DNA of 9,281 nt from Robiginitomaculum sp. (GCA_027071965.1 JALSYJ010000256.1:1-9281); one strand, 5' to 3'; positions 1-6,177 are shown, numbered from the stretch's first letter. Notes: a model not told the origin generated them from the letters alone. Translations and numbers: made by a program.

Positions 1-1054
1 CAATGAACGGATGCTCGGCAAATGCGTCTTTTAAGGCCTCATGCAATTGCTTGCCATAATGGCGCACATTATCAAGCAGGCCTTCTTCATCAATGGTTCT
101 GATCACCGCCAGCCCGGCTGAACAGGAACTCGCATGGCCCACATAGGTATGCCCATGAGCAAATCCGGATTTACTGCTGGCAAACACCTTGTGAATTTTG
201 GCACGAGCAAGAGTTGCCGCCAGTGGTTGATAGCCACCGGCAATCCCTTTGGCCATCGTTACAATATCTGGCAGAAAACCATCTTGTTCATGAGCAAAGA
301 ACGTACCGGTTCGGCCGGAGCCACACATAATTTCATCAGCAATCAGCACAATGTCATAGCGGTCACATATTTCCCGGATTTTAGCAAAATACTCGCTTGT
401 AGCTGGAACAACCCCCAAGGATGCCCCAACCACAGGTTCAGCAATAAAAGCAGCTATGGTGTCGGCACCTTCTGCCTGAATAGCCCTTTCAAGAGCAAAA
501 GCAGATCGCATGGAATACATGGCCTCGCTTTCATCTGCCCGTTGGTGGCGATAGGCATAGCAAGGCTCAATTCTTGGCCATTCAATAAGCAGATCCCCCA
601 TATCCCGGCGCCGGGGAAGATTACCACTGGCAGACAGGGCGGCAAATGTATTGCCGTGATAGCTGTGCACACGACTGATGATTTTGGTTTTTTTGTGCCG
701 ACCCAGTGCCTGCCAATACTGCCAGGCCATCTTAATGGCAGTTTCATTGGCCTCAGAACCACCGGTGGTAAAATAAACCCTGGCCCCTGCCTCTGCAAAT
801 TTATCCGCCAACAAGCTGGCCAACTGTTCCTGCGGTTCATTGGAAAAGAATGCAGTATGGGCAAAACTCATATTCTGGATTTGCGAGCATAAAGCCCTTG
901 TGACCTTTGGGTGCTGATGACCCAGACAGGACACCGCAGCACCGCCACTCATATCCAGATATGACTTTTCCGTTTCATCATAAATATACATGCCACCGGA
1001 GCGAACAGCCCGTGGATAATTCTTGTTCAAATTTCGATAAAAAACCGAGCTCAT
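1..1054 (-). CDS. Class III PLP-dependent aminotransferase, N-terminal part (C-terminus beyond window)
   Basis: Fold-type I, class III (omega) aminotransferase, which moves an amino group between an amine or amino acid and an oxo-acid using pyridoxal phosphate. The reading frame is open from the ATG at 1054 (MSSVFYRNLN) to the window edge, giving 351 residues; the family is usually about 420-460, so the last fifth is missing. Visible family marks are GGSEANE at about residues 98-104, SYHGNT at 131-136, AEPVVGA at 205-211, the cofactor aspartate D240 in ADEIMCGSGRTG, and the Schiff-base lysine K269 in MAKGIAGGYQPL. No signal peptide is seen, so it should be cytoplasmic. The upstream G-rich stretch is only a weak ribosome binding site. 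The gene is divergent from the tRNA gene at 1262. The family is certain, but the substrate cannot be read from the sequence; aspartate aminotransferase family or an omega-transaminase are generic options. Confidence 0.93.
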   Translation of the reverse strand, partial: MSSVFYRNLNKNYPRAVRSGGMYIYDETEKSYLDMSGGAAVSCLGHQHPKVTRALCSQIQNMSFAHTAFFSNEPQEQLASLLADKFAEAGARVYFTTGGSEANETAIKMAWQYWQALGRHKKTKIISRVHSYHGNTFAALSASGNLPRRRDMGDLLIEWPRIEPCYAYRHQRADESEAMYSMRSAFALERAIQAEGADTIAAFIAEPVVGASLGVVPATSEYFAKIREICDRYDIVLIADEIMCGSGRTGTFFAHEQDGFLPDIVTMAKGIAGGYQPLAATLARAKIHKVFASSKSGFAHGHTYVGHASSCSAGLAVIRTIDEEGLLDNVRHYGKQLHEALKDAFAEHPFI

Positions 1055-1199
1055 AACATCACCGCCCCCAAGTCAGAAATAAATGTAAAGCAGGTTTTTT
1101 GCCATTGTCGACAAAATTTAACATATGAGCATATTTTGCTGTCGCGCCCATACAAACTCGGCCAAACCTGATTAATAGCTTTTCACTGAAATTGTTTGC

Positions 1200-1228
1200 T
1201 TGCCAAGTTTGAAAGCAAGAGGTAGGTT
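1200..1228 (+). promoter_or_regulatory. Likely sigma-70 type promoter of the tRNA-Arg gene
   Basis: A TTGCCA hexamer at 1200-1205 is separated by exactly 17 nt from TAGGTT at 1223-1228, followed by a G/C-rich discriminator (CCGCGCCG, 1229-1236), as is common at stable-RNA promoters. Transcription would start near 1235, about 27 nt before the mature tRNA. The -35 match is good and the -10 match is moderate. The call is by inspection only. Confidence 0.5.
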
Positions 1229-1261
1229 CCGCGCCGATTTAGAACTTTGGTTCCAGATCAT

Positions 1262-1338
1262 GCGCCGATAGCTCAGCTGGATAGAGCACCAGACTACGAA
1301 TCTGGGGGTCGGGAGTTCGAATCTTCCTCGGCGCGCCA
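1262..1338 (+). tRNA. tRNA-Arg (anticodon ACG)
   Basis: A complete 77-nt cloverleaf. The acceptor stem pairs GCGCCGA (1262-1268) with TCGGCGC (1328-1334). The anticodon stem pairs CCAGA (1289-1293) with TCTGG (1301-1305) around the loop CTACGAA, giving anticodon ACG at 1296-1298, which reads CGN arginine codons after A34 is deaminated to inosine. The T arm is GGGAG/CTTCC with loop TTCGAAT. The discriminator is G1335 and CCA is encoded at 1336-1338. The last eight nucleotides of this gene (1331-1338) are also the start of a 67-bp tandem repeat that continues downstream, so the primary transcript probably carries an unusual 3' trailer. Confidence 0.97.
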
Positions 1339-1524
1339 GCATAACTTCGTGTAAATGTCACTCCGAGGCTCTTAAAAGTGCGGACTTCGTCCTTGGGGCG
1401 CGCCAGCATAACTTCGTGTAAATGTCACTCCGAGGCTCTTAAAAGTGCGGACTTCGTCCTTGGGGCGCGCCATTCTAACTTCGCGTAAATGTCACTCCGA
1501 GGCTCTTAAAAGTGCGGACTTCGT
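1331..1524 (+). repeat. Three tandem 67-bp direct repeats beginning in the tRNA-Arg 3' end
   Basis: Copy 1 is 1331-1397, copy 2 is 1398-1464, and copy 3 is 1465-1524, where the match stops 7 nt short of a full unit. Copies 1 and 2 are identical over 67 nt. Copy 3 has four substitutions in 60 nt, clustered near its start. Each unit opens with the tRNA tail GCGCGCCA. The sequence just before it (TCGTCCTTGGGG) also resembles the tRNA's TCTTCCTCGG, so a degenerate tRNA 3' end of about 17 nt is copied each time. Each full unit can pair CCGAGG with CCTTGG (1363-1368 with 1391-1396 in copy 1) or form a small GGAC-TTC-GTCC hairpin; the two are mutually exclusive. Copy 3 lacks both closures. The organisation is like the repeats behind E. 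coli tyrT. The array lies between the tRNA and a converging gene. Confidence 0.95.
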
Positions 1525-1534
1525 AACTCTTAGC

Positions 1535-1548
1535 TGATCCTAGGATCA
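1535..1548. other. 14-bp perfect palindrome at the stop of the AhpD-like gene
   Basis: TGATCCTAGGATCA is fully self-complementary. It includes the TGA stop codon of the converging minus-strand gene (1546-1548) and lies 10 nt beyond the end of the third 67-bp repeat. It has no loop and no T-tract, so it is not a standard intrinsic terminator. It could be a protein-binding site or chance; no function is assigned. Confidence 0.4.
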
Positions 1549-2136
1549 AGCCTCGTCCGGTGAGGGGCTTAACGGTACTCCGCAACTGACCCCAACACCT
1601 TCCATGGCTGGCTCCAATGGCACATCCAGAGCGCTGGCTATGGTGCTGGTATAGCGCATTAGGGCCACAGCAGCTACAACTTCGACAATTTCGCCGTCGC
1701 TCCAGCCAATTTTGCGCATATCATCAGTCATCTCATCGGTGACACTCTCTGGATTGCGCGCAACAGTTCTGGCAAAATTAACGGCGGCATTTTCCTTGTC
1801 ATCAAGCCGTGGCGAAGGATTGCCGGTGACCACTTCGATACATTCTTCGTGACTCCATTCTTTGCCAAGCAGCGCCAGCATATGTGCCGCCGTACAATAT
1901 TCACAACCTACTTCATGGGCGGTGACAGCAAAAAACACCCGTTTTAATTCTTCGCGAATACTGCCTTCACTTGCAGTCATCAGACTAAGATCCCAAAGGG
2001 CATTGGTGGTTTCAGGCAAGTAAGCCAGCCCCTTTTGCAGGCCCGGCACCATGTGATAATAGCTTTTGACCCGGTCAAAAACTTCGCGTGTGCGCCCTGT
2101 TGCCTGTTCTGGGTCAATGAGTTTAATGCGTGCCAT
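1546..2136 (-). CDS. AhpD-like / carboxymuconolactone decarboxylase family protein
   Basis: A 196-residue cytoplasmic all-helical protein of the carboxymuconolactone decarboxylase/AhpD superfamily. The signature is the thiol motif C78-E-Y-C81 with H85 four residues on (GCEYCTAAH), preceded by the helix start REEL at about 61-64. In AhpD relatives this CxxC...H set carries out thiol-disulfide or peroxidase chemistry; aromatic-acid decarboxylases of the superfamily lack the two cysteines, so a redox role fits better. The C-terminal part (about 145-175) is a second helix-rich segment typical of the peroxidase-related subgroup. The start at 2136 has AAGGA 8 nt upstream. It is the last gene of the minus-strand run, 17 nt behind the sulfurtransferase. 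The partner reductant and substrate are not evident. Confidence 0.88.
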   Translation of the reverse strand: MARIKLIDPEQATGRTREVFDRVKSYYHMVPGLQKGLAYLPETTNALWDLSLMTASEGSIREELKRVFFAVTAHEVGCEYCTAAHMLALLGKEWSHEECIEVVTGNPSPRLDDKENAAVNFARTVARNPESVTDEMTDDMRKIGWSDGEIVEVVAAVALMRYTSTIASALDVPLEPAMEGVGVSCGVPLSPSPDEA

Positions 2137-2153
2137 TATATTGTTCCTTTTGC

Positions 2154-3041
2154 TTAGGGTTTGTTGCGACCGGTTTCAACCGGCAAGGTTTCATCGCGCC
2201 CCCACTCCATCCATGAAGCATCATAAAGCGCAGTATTTTCATGGCCCATCAAAGCCAGCACAAACAGGGAAAAAGAAGCAAATACCCCGCCACCGCAATA
2301 GGTAATAACCCTTTGCTCCGGCCTAATACCGGGCTTTGCCCACAGTTCTTGCAATTCCTGCATCGGTCTTATGCGCAAGGTCGCAGGATCAAGATTTGCT
2401 TCGGCTGGTACATTTTGGGCACCTGGGATATGGCCCTTGCGATGCTCTGGATACAGCCCGGCCAGACCACGATAAAATGGTGCCGGTAAAGCATCTATAA
2501 TACAGGTGTTTTCCTGCGTAATTGCCGCCAGCACTTCTTCTTTTACCACTCGCAAATGAGGTTGCGGCCTTGATACAAAACCGCCGGTTTTTTTTGCAGG
2601 TGGACTATGGGCCTCAAGTGCAAAACCTGCTGCCTGCCATGCCACAAGACCGCCATCGAGCATTTTTACATGTTCATGGCCATAATAGCGTAGCGCCCAC
2701 CATAGACGCGCTGCCCACACCCCTCCACGGGCATCATATACCACCACACAGGATGTTTCATCCACGCCAAGACTGCTCATCAATCTGGAAAAGCCCTCCG
2801 GCCCGATTATTGCGGTCGGGTCATCAGGATTTGCAAGATCAGCTTGCAGGTCGACAAATTGTGCGCCTGGAACATGCCCTTGTTCGTAATCCTCGCGACC
2901 TCGTATTTCTGAAAAACTGCCGTCGGCATTAGCCCGCACATCAAACCTGGCATCCAGTATGACCAGATTATGATCTTCAAGGTTCTGTTGCAGCCAGTTC
3001 ACATCCGCCAAAAAGTGTGGATTGGGAAAGTTATGGTTCAT
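2154..3041 (-). CDS. Two-domain sulfurtransferase (rhodanese / 3-mercaptopyruvate sulfurtransferase family)
   Basis: A 295-residue protein with two rhodanese domains. It transfers sulfane sulfur from a donor (thiosulfate or 3-mercaptopyruvate) through a cysteine persulfide to an acceptor. The inactive N-terminal domain spans about 10-145 and has VVYDARGG near 100-107, with aspartate where the active cysteine would lie. The catalytic domain spans about 165-290, with RKGHIPGAQNVP at 201-212 and C249 in YCGGGVFA (248-255). Classical mercaptopyruvate enzymes carry CG(S/T)GVTA and thiosulfate enzymes CRKGVTA; the CGGG loop here belongs to neither strictly, so the donor is left open. Length fits the family and no signal peptide is seen. 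The start at 3041 has AGGAG 7 nt upstream. It lies 66 nt after the YjbR-like gene and 17 nt before the AhpD-like gene. Confidence 0.92.
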   Translation of the reverse strand: MNHNFPNPHFLADVNWLQQNLEDHNLVILDARFDVRANADGSFSEIRGREDYEQGHVPGAQFVDLQADLANPDDPTAIIGPEGFSRLMSSLGVDETSCVVVYDARGGVWAARLWWALRYYGHEHVKMLDGGLVAWQAAGFALEAHSPPAKKTGGFVSRPQPHLRVVKEEVLAAITQENTCIIDALPAPFYRGLAGLYPEHRKGHIPGAQNVPAEANLDPATLRIRPMQELQELWAKPGIRPEQRVITYCGGGVFASFSLFVLALMGHENTALYDASWMEWGRDETLPVETGRNKP

Positions 3042-3107
3042 GAATTGGCTCCTGTTTGTCCAAAATCATATCAATCAATAGAATCACATGTGGTTTTAGG
3101 AAAATTA

Positions 3108-3500
3108 TTATTGAGGTGCGTCAGGTAATTTGTCCAACCCTAATGCTTTTTGTTGCTTTCTTGTAAGGTTTTGTACCACAAGATGATAAGAACTGATCAA
3201 ATACTCTTTAAGCTCTGCATCGGTTAAGCCCGGCTGAGAATAGGCTTGTATCCACTTCATACCGCGCGCGGCAAAATACGGCGCTCCGCGACAGCCCTTC
3301 ATGGATCGCAGGTTTTCAAATACCAGTTCAGATGTCTTGAAGGTAAAGGCCGGTTGATCTTCATCACAACCATCATCAGCCCAGCCGCCAATGGCAAATA
3401 CCTTTCCACCTACTTTCCACACATATGAGCCGCCCCATTGAAACACCATTTCTGTGGCTGGCAGTGATCCACAAAAGCGATTGAACTCATCATAGGTCAT
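3108..3500 (-). CDS. MmcQ/YjbR family protein
   Basis: A 130-residue protein of the MmcQ/YjbR family, small proteins with a CyaY-like fold that are often annotated as DNA-binding but whose role is not settled. Family features are MTYDEFNRFCGSLP at the N-terminus, the strand pair VWKVGGKVFAIGGW (27-40), the aromatic stretch MKWIQAY (81-87), and the C-terminal helix SSYHLVVQNLTRKQQKAL (103-120), matching the family pattern Sy.lV...L.kk.+. Its ATG overlaps the stop of the preceding SDR gene in ATGA (3497-3500), so translational coupling is likely; an AGGAG lies about 14 nt upstream, too far to be ideal. No membrane segment is present. Assignment to the family is firm, but the function in this operon is unknown. 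Confidence 0.9.
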   Translation of the reverse strand: MTYDEFNRFCGSLPATEMVFQWGGSYVWKVGGKVFAIGGWADDGCDEDQPAFTFKTSELVFENLRSMKGCRGAPYFAARGMKWIQAYSQPGLTDAELKEYLISSYHLVVQNLTRKQQKALGLDKLPDAPQ

Positions 3501-4459
3501 TTGCCGGATACCAGCTCCTGTAAGCCCTCTTCAAACGATATAACCGGCTTATATCCCAGTTCACGCTTGGCTTTGGCGCAATTGATAGTGCCTTCGCGCC
3601 GGGTCATATCAATGGCGATACGGGTCAATGGTGGGGTTGATGACAGGCGAAACAACCGCCAGACGGCTTCTGAGGATCGCGCAAGCATATTGGCTATCCA
3701 GCCGGGAATTTTCCTGTTTGGCGGGGTAATACCCTTGGTTCTGGTCAGGCTAGTGAAAAAGTCGCGCAATGTGCGCGTACCATCATCGGTTATGAAATAG
3801 GCATTGCCGCCTTTGCCCTTTTTTATTGCCAGATCAATGCCATGCACCAGATTATCAACATGGGTAGTACTTGTTAGAGCCTGTCCGCCATCAATCCACA
3901 TAAAGCGTCCTTGCTCAATCATTCCCAGTATCACCGGCAAAATGGTCTTGTCATTTGGCCCCCACACCATTCGCGGACGCACGCTTATTGTACGAAAGTC
4001 AGGAGAATTTGCCGCCAGAACCGCAGCTTCGGCATGGGCTTTGGTGCGTGAATAGGGATATGGCGAAGCCAAGGCCAAAGCCATGGTCTCGTCAATATTA
4101 CGCAAATGCTGGCCGTAAAAAACCGAAGCTTCCGTACCAATATGGATAAAAGTTTTAACCCCGGCCACTTTGGCAGCATTTAGCAATTGCGTGGTGCCAT
4201 CCACATTTGCCGACCAGTATTCAGACCATTTGCCCCATTCTTCAACCTTGGCTGCTGAGTGGATAATAACATCAACGCCCGCCAGATGTTCCGGGCTTAC
4301 CTCTCCGAGTTGGCAGCGCACAGCACTGCCCCCCAAATCCTCTATGATCCTGTCAGAGGTTTTAGAGCGCGACATTGCTGTAACCTGATGGGTTTTGGCA
4401 AAATAAGCCGCAACAGCCCCCCCGATAAACCCCGATGCGCCGGTAACAAAAATTTTCAT
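3497..4459 (-). CDS. NAD(P)-dependent epimerase/dehydratase, extended SDR family
   Basis: A 320-residue Rossmann-fold enzyme of the extended short-chain dehydrogenase/reductase family, in the region related to 3-beta-hydroxysteroid dehydrogenase and sugar epimerases. The dinucleotide-binding motif TGASGFIG (residues 6-13) follows the first strand. HSAAKV (67-72) matches the conserved second motif, and YSRTK (136-140) supplies the catalytic Tyr and Lys. The motif RPRMVWGPND (161-170) is the usual R-P-x-x-x-x-G-P segment. The frame stays open 26 codons upstream to an ATG at 4537. The chosen start at 4459 is preferred because it opens directly on MKIFVTGASG, has AGGAA 6 nt upstream, and matches how the family begins. 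It is first in the minus-strand run and divergent from the lipoprotein gene. The substrate cannot be told. Confidence 0.9.
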   Translation of the reverse strand: MKIFVTGASGFIGGAVAAYFAKTHQVTAMSRSKTSDRIIEDLGGSAVRCQLGEVSPEHLAGVDVIIHSAAKVEEWGKWSEYWSANVDGTTQLLNAAKVAGVKTFIHIGTEASVFYGQHLRNIDETMALALASPYPYSRTKAHAEAAVLAANSPDFRTISVRPRMVWGPNDKTILPVILGMIEQGRFMWIDGGQALTSTTHVDNLVHGIDLAIKKGKGGNAYFITDDGTRTLRDFFTSLTRTKGITPPNRKIPGWIANMLARSSEAVWRLFRLSSTPPLTRIAIDMTRREGTINCAKAKRELGYKPVISFEEGLQELVSGK

Positions 4460-4465
4460 AACGGG

Positions 4466-4470
4466 TTCCT
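4466..4470 (-). promoter_or_regulatory. Ribosome binding site fixing the SDR gene start
   Basis: AGGAA on the minus strand, 6 nt before the ATG at 4459. It supports the internal start over the upstream ATG at 4537, whose extra residues (cysteine-rich, unrelated to an SDR N-terminus) would precede the Rossmann strand. Confidence 0.65.
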
Positions 4471-4595
4471 GATAGCAAAGCTCACAATTACAAGCTGATA
4501 ACGGCTTGATTTGCACCCAAAACAAACAATAAAGCAAGTCTGATGCTTTTTATATGGCAATGCCTGCTCGATTGTGCATGTTTCAGGTTCAAAAC

Positions 4596-4600
4596 AAGGG
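4596..4600 (+). promoter_or_regulatory. Ribosome binding site fixing the lipoprotein start
   Basis: AAGGG lies 7 nt before the ATG at 4608. The frame is open to an earlier ATG at 4554, but only the 4608 start puts a lysine-bearing signal peptide directly ahead of the lipobox. Confidence 0.65.
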
Positions 4601-4607
4601 TGAAAAA

Positions 4608-5678
4608 ATGAATATATCCAAAGGGATTTGGCTGATCATAATTACAGTATTACTGGTTTCTGGCTGCAAAAAAGGCGCAGAGGCACCCAAGACAGTAATA
4701 AAAAAAGCGAGTGATTCTTATGTTCTAGACAGACCGCTTGGCAGTTTTTCTGATTTTATTATCGTAAAAACCGAAATGGGAGATGTCGCACCACAGATAA
4801 TCGGGCTTGATGAAATTGTTGCAGATTTGGGTCAGTATGATGTGATTATTGCAGCAGAAGCCCATAATCACGCAACAAATCATTATGTTCAATCAAAACT
4901 GTTTTCCAAATTACAGGCAAAATTCGACAATATGACACTGTCAATGGAGCAGTTTGAACGGGATAAACAAGAAATTATTGATCAATATCTTGCTGCGAAA
5001 ATTGGCGAGGAGACTTTGGTATTTGAGGCAAAAGCCTGGCCCCATTACCGTGCATCATATCGGCCATTGGTAGAATTTGCCAAAGCCAGTTCAATACCGG
5101 TAATTGCAGCAGAGATTCCGGCTAATCTGGTGTCATGCATTAGTGAAAAGGGGCCGGAATTTCTTGTTTCCCTGCCTGAAGAGTCTCGCAAATGGGTGGC
5201 AGAAGACCTTGACCTTTCTGCCGGAGCTTATCGGGACAAATTTTATGCGTTCATGGAGGCCGCCACCGGTCACGGGTTTCCCAAAAATCTTGGTGAACAG
5301 GAACTGCAACAAAAAAAGCAAAACCGCTATGCGGCGCAGGTCAGCCGTGATGACACCATGGCCGAGAGCATTGTCCGGCACATGGCAGATTATCCTGAAC
5401 GCAAAATTTTCCACATTACTGGCAGTTTTCATTCGGCAGGATTATTGGGCACTCCGGAGCGCATAATATCCCGTCGCCCTGATCTAAAAATAGCCAATAT
5501 TCATCCGGTGCTGGTTTCAGACCCAGACAATCCATCATTCTCAGCAGAGGACTTAAAACAGGGACAATATCTGTTATTATTGTATCCGGTTCCCAAACGC
5601 TTTGTGCAGATGAAAAACATTAATTCCTTTATTAAGCGCACACAGGACAAGCTGGACGAAAACACTTGTGCTTATTAG
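4608..5678 (+). CDS. ChaN-family lipoprotein (haem-binding uptake family)
   Basis: A 356-residue lipoprotein. Residues 1-20 form a type II signal peptide: K5, hydrophobic core IWLIIITVLLV, and lipobox V-S-G-C with lipidated C20. The mature part matches the ChaN/EreA-like superfamily, whose Campylobacter ChaN binds haem and has been linked to iron uptake. Recognisable blocks are AEAHNHATNHYVQ (83-95), SMEQFERDKQ (112-121), YRPLVEFAK (151-159), RDDTMAESI (247-255) and HITGSFHSAGLLGTP (269-283). Family members usually read GE.HD in the first block; here it is AEAHN, so one acidic residue is replaced. Histidines 86, 88, 92, 269 and 275 are candidate ligands. It is a single gene, divergent from the SDR operon and convergent with dcd, with no TonB-dependent receptor in view. 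Haem binding is inferred from family only. Confidence 0.85.
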   Translation: MNISKGIWLIIITVLLVSGCKKGAEAPKTVIKKASDSYVLDRPLGSFSDFIIVKTEMGDVAPQIIGLDEIVADLGQYDVIIAAEAHNHATNHYVQSKLFSKLQAKFDNMTLSMEQFERDKQEIIDQYLAAKIGEETLVFEAKAWPHYRASYRPLVEFAKASSIPVIAAEIPANLVSCISEKGPEFLVSLPEESRKWVAEDLDLSAGAYRDKFYAFMEAATGHGFPKNLGEQELQQKKQNRYAAQVSRDDTMAESIVRHMADYPERKIFHITGSFHSAGLLGTPERIISRRPDLKIANIHPVLVSDPDNPSFSAEDLKQGQYLLLLYPVPKRFVQMKNINSFIKRTQDKLDENTCAY

Positions 5679-5686
5679 CTCAAAGC

Positions 5687-5704
5687 CTGTTTTAGACTAA
5701 ACAG
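5687..5704 (+). terminator. Possible hairpin downstream of the ChaN-like gene
   Basis: CTGTTT (5687-5692) pairs with AAACAG (5699-5704) around a 6-nt loop, starting 8 nt after the stop codon. There is no T-tract after it, so as an intrinsic terminator it is weak. The rest of 5705-5811 shows no gene or clear repeat; it is A/T-rich, with a short AGGAACCC just before the array that may be a remnant of a further hairpin unit and spacer. Confidence 0.25.
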
Positions 5705-5811
5705 CAAAGCGACAGGACACAAAAACATCTAGGATAATGAACTTGATATTCTGAACATATAATATTCCAACCCAAACGCTCACACCATTGTGACGAACAT
5801 GACAGGAACCC

Positions 5812-6085
5812 GTCCTCAAGTAGCGAAGCGGTAGGATATTTACCCGTCCTCAAGTAGCCGCTAGGCGATAGGACATTTACCCGTCCTCAAGTAGCGAAGC
5901 GGTAGGACATATACCCGCGCTCAAGTAGCGAGGCTTGCCGTCGCGGTAGCGCAGTAAAGAGTCCTCAAGTAGCCGCTAGGCGGTAGGACGTTAAAAGAGC
6001 CTCCCACTTTTACTAAAAATGCAAATCTCTTATCTGTCGCATTTTTGGGCGCAAAACCCGCGCTCAAGTAGCGAAGCGGTAGCGC
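5812..6085. repeat. Array of six short hairpin units with variable loops and covarying stems
   Basis: Units lie at 5812-5837 (A), 5846-5874 (B), 5883-5908 (C), 5917-5952 (D), 5961-5989 (E) and 6060-6085 (F). Every unit has 5-bp outer arms, then CAAGTAGC on the left and a GCGRTA-like right flank. A, C and F carry the core GCGAAGC. B and E carry GCC-GCTA-GGC. D carries a longer stem (GCGAGGC-TT-GCC-G-TCGC). The arms are GTCCT/AGGAC in B, C and E, GTCCT/AGGAT in A, and GCGCT/AGCGC in D and F, so two base pairs change on both sides together. Units A to E are separated by exactly 8 nt each (ATTTACCC, ATTTACCC, ATATACCC, AGTAAAGA). E and F are separated by 70 nt of a second repeat type. No ORF runs through. 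The pattern is not CRISPR: spacers are too short and similar. Confidence 0.9.
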
Positions 6086-6177
6086 ACAAAAGAGCTTCCC
6101 ACTTTTGCTAAAAATGCAAATCTTTGTTTTATCGCATTTTTGGCCGCAAAACCGCTTCCCACTTTTGCTAAAAATGC
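6005..6177. repeat. Five alternating-orientation copies of an 18-nt A/T-rich arm
   Basis: Forward arms (CACTTTTGCTAAAAATGC or one substitution) lie at 6005-6022, 6100-6117 and 6160-6177. Opposing arms (GCATTTTTGG, S, CGCAAAA) lie at 6039-6056 and 6134-6151. Each opposing arm can pair with a forward arm on either side through AAAAATGC/GCATTTTT (8 bp) and TTTTGC/GCAAAA (6 bp, with a short internal loop). Hairpin unit F of the neighbouring array is nested between the second and third arms. The pair 6134-6151 with 6160-6177 encloses only 8 nt outside the arms and is the tightest fold. The last arm ends 3 nt before the dcd stop codon, so these folds may also act as transcription end signals for the convergent genes, although they are A/T-rich for that role. 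Confidence 0.85.

Noticed and set aside
134..892. Long plus-strand open frame opposite the aminotransferase
   Set aside because: The minus strand encodes a continuous class III aminotransferase with every family motif; the plus-strand frame has no recognisable domain and is an antisense shadow.
1331..1524. Integration (att) site of a genomic island at the tRNA
   Set aside because: Tail copies of the tRNA end are present, but as a contiguous 67-bp tandem array; no integrase or island lies between copies.
2522..2932. Plus-strand open frames opposite the sulfurtransferase
   Set aside because: Low-complexity shadow translation of a gene with clear rhodanese motifs on the other strand.
4460..4537. 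N-terminal extension of the SDR gene from an upstream ATG
   Set aside because: The extension is not SDR-like, and the internal ATG at 4459 has its own ribosome binding site and opens directly on the Rossmann strand.
5758..5763. TATAAT as a promoter -10 in the convergent gap
   Set aside because: No acceptable -35 hexamer lies 16-18 nt upstream, and no gene follows on the plus strand.
5812..6085. CRISPR array
   Set aside because: Spacers are only 8 nt and nearly the same sequence, units differ in length and loop, and no cas genes are nearby.
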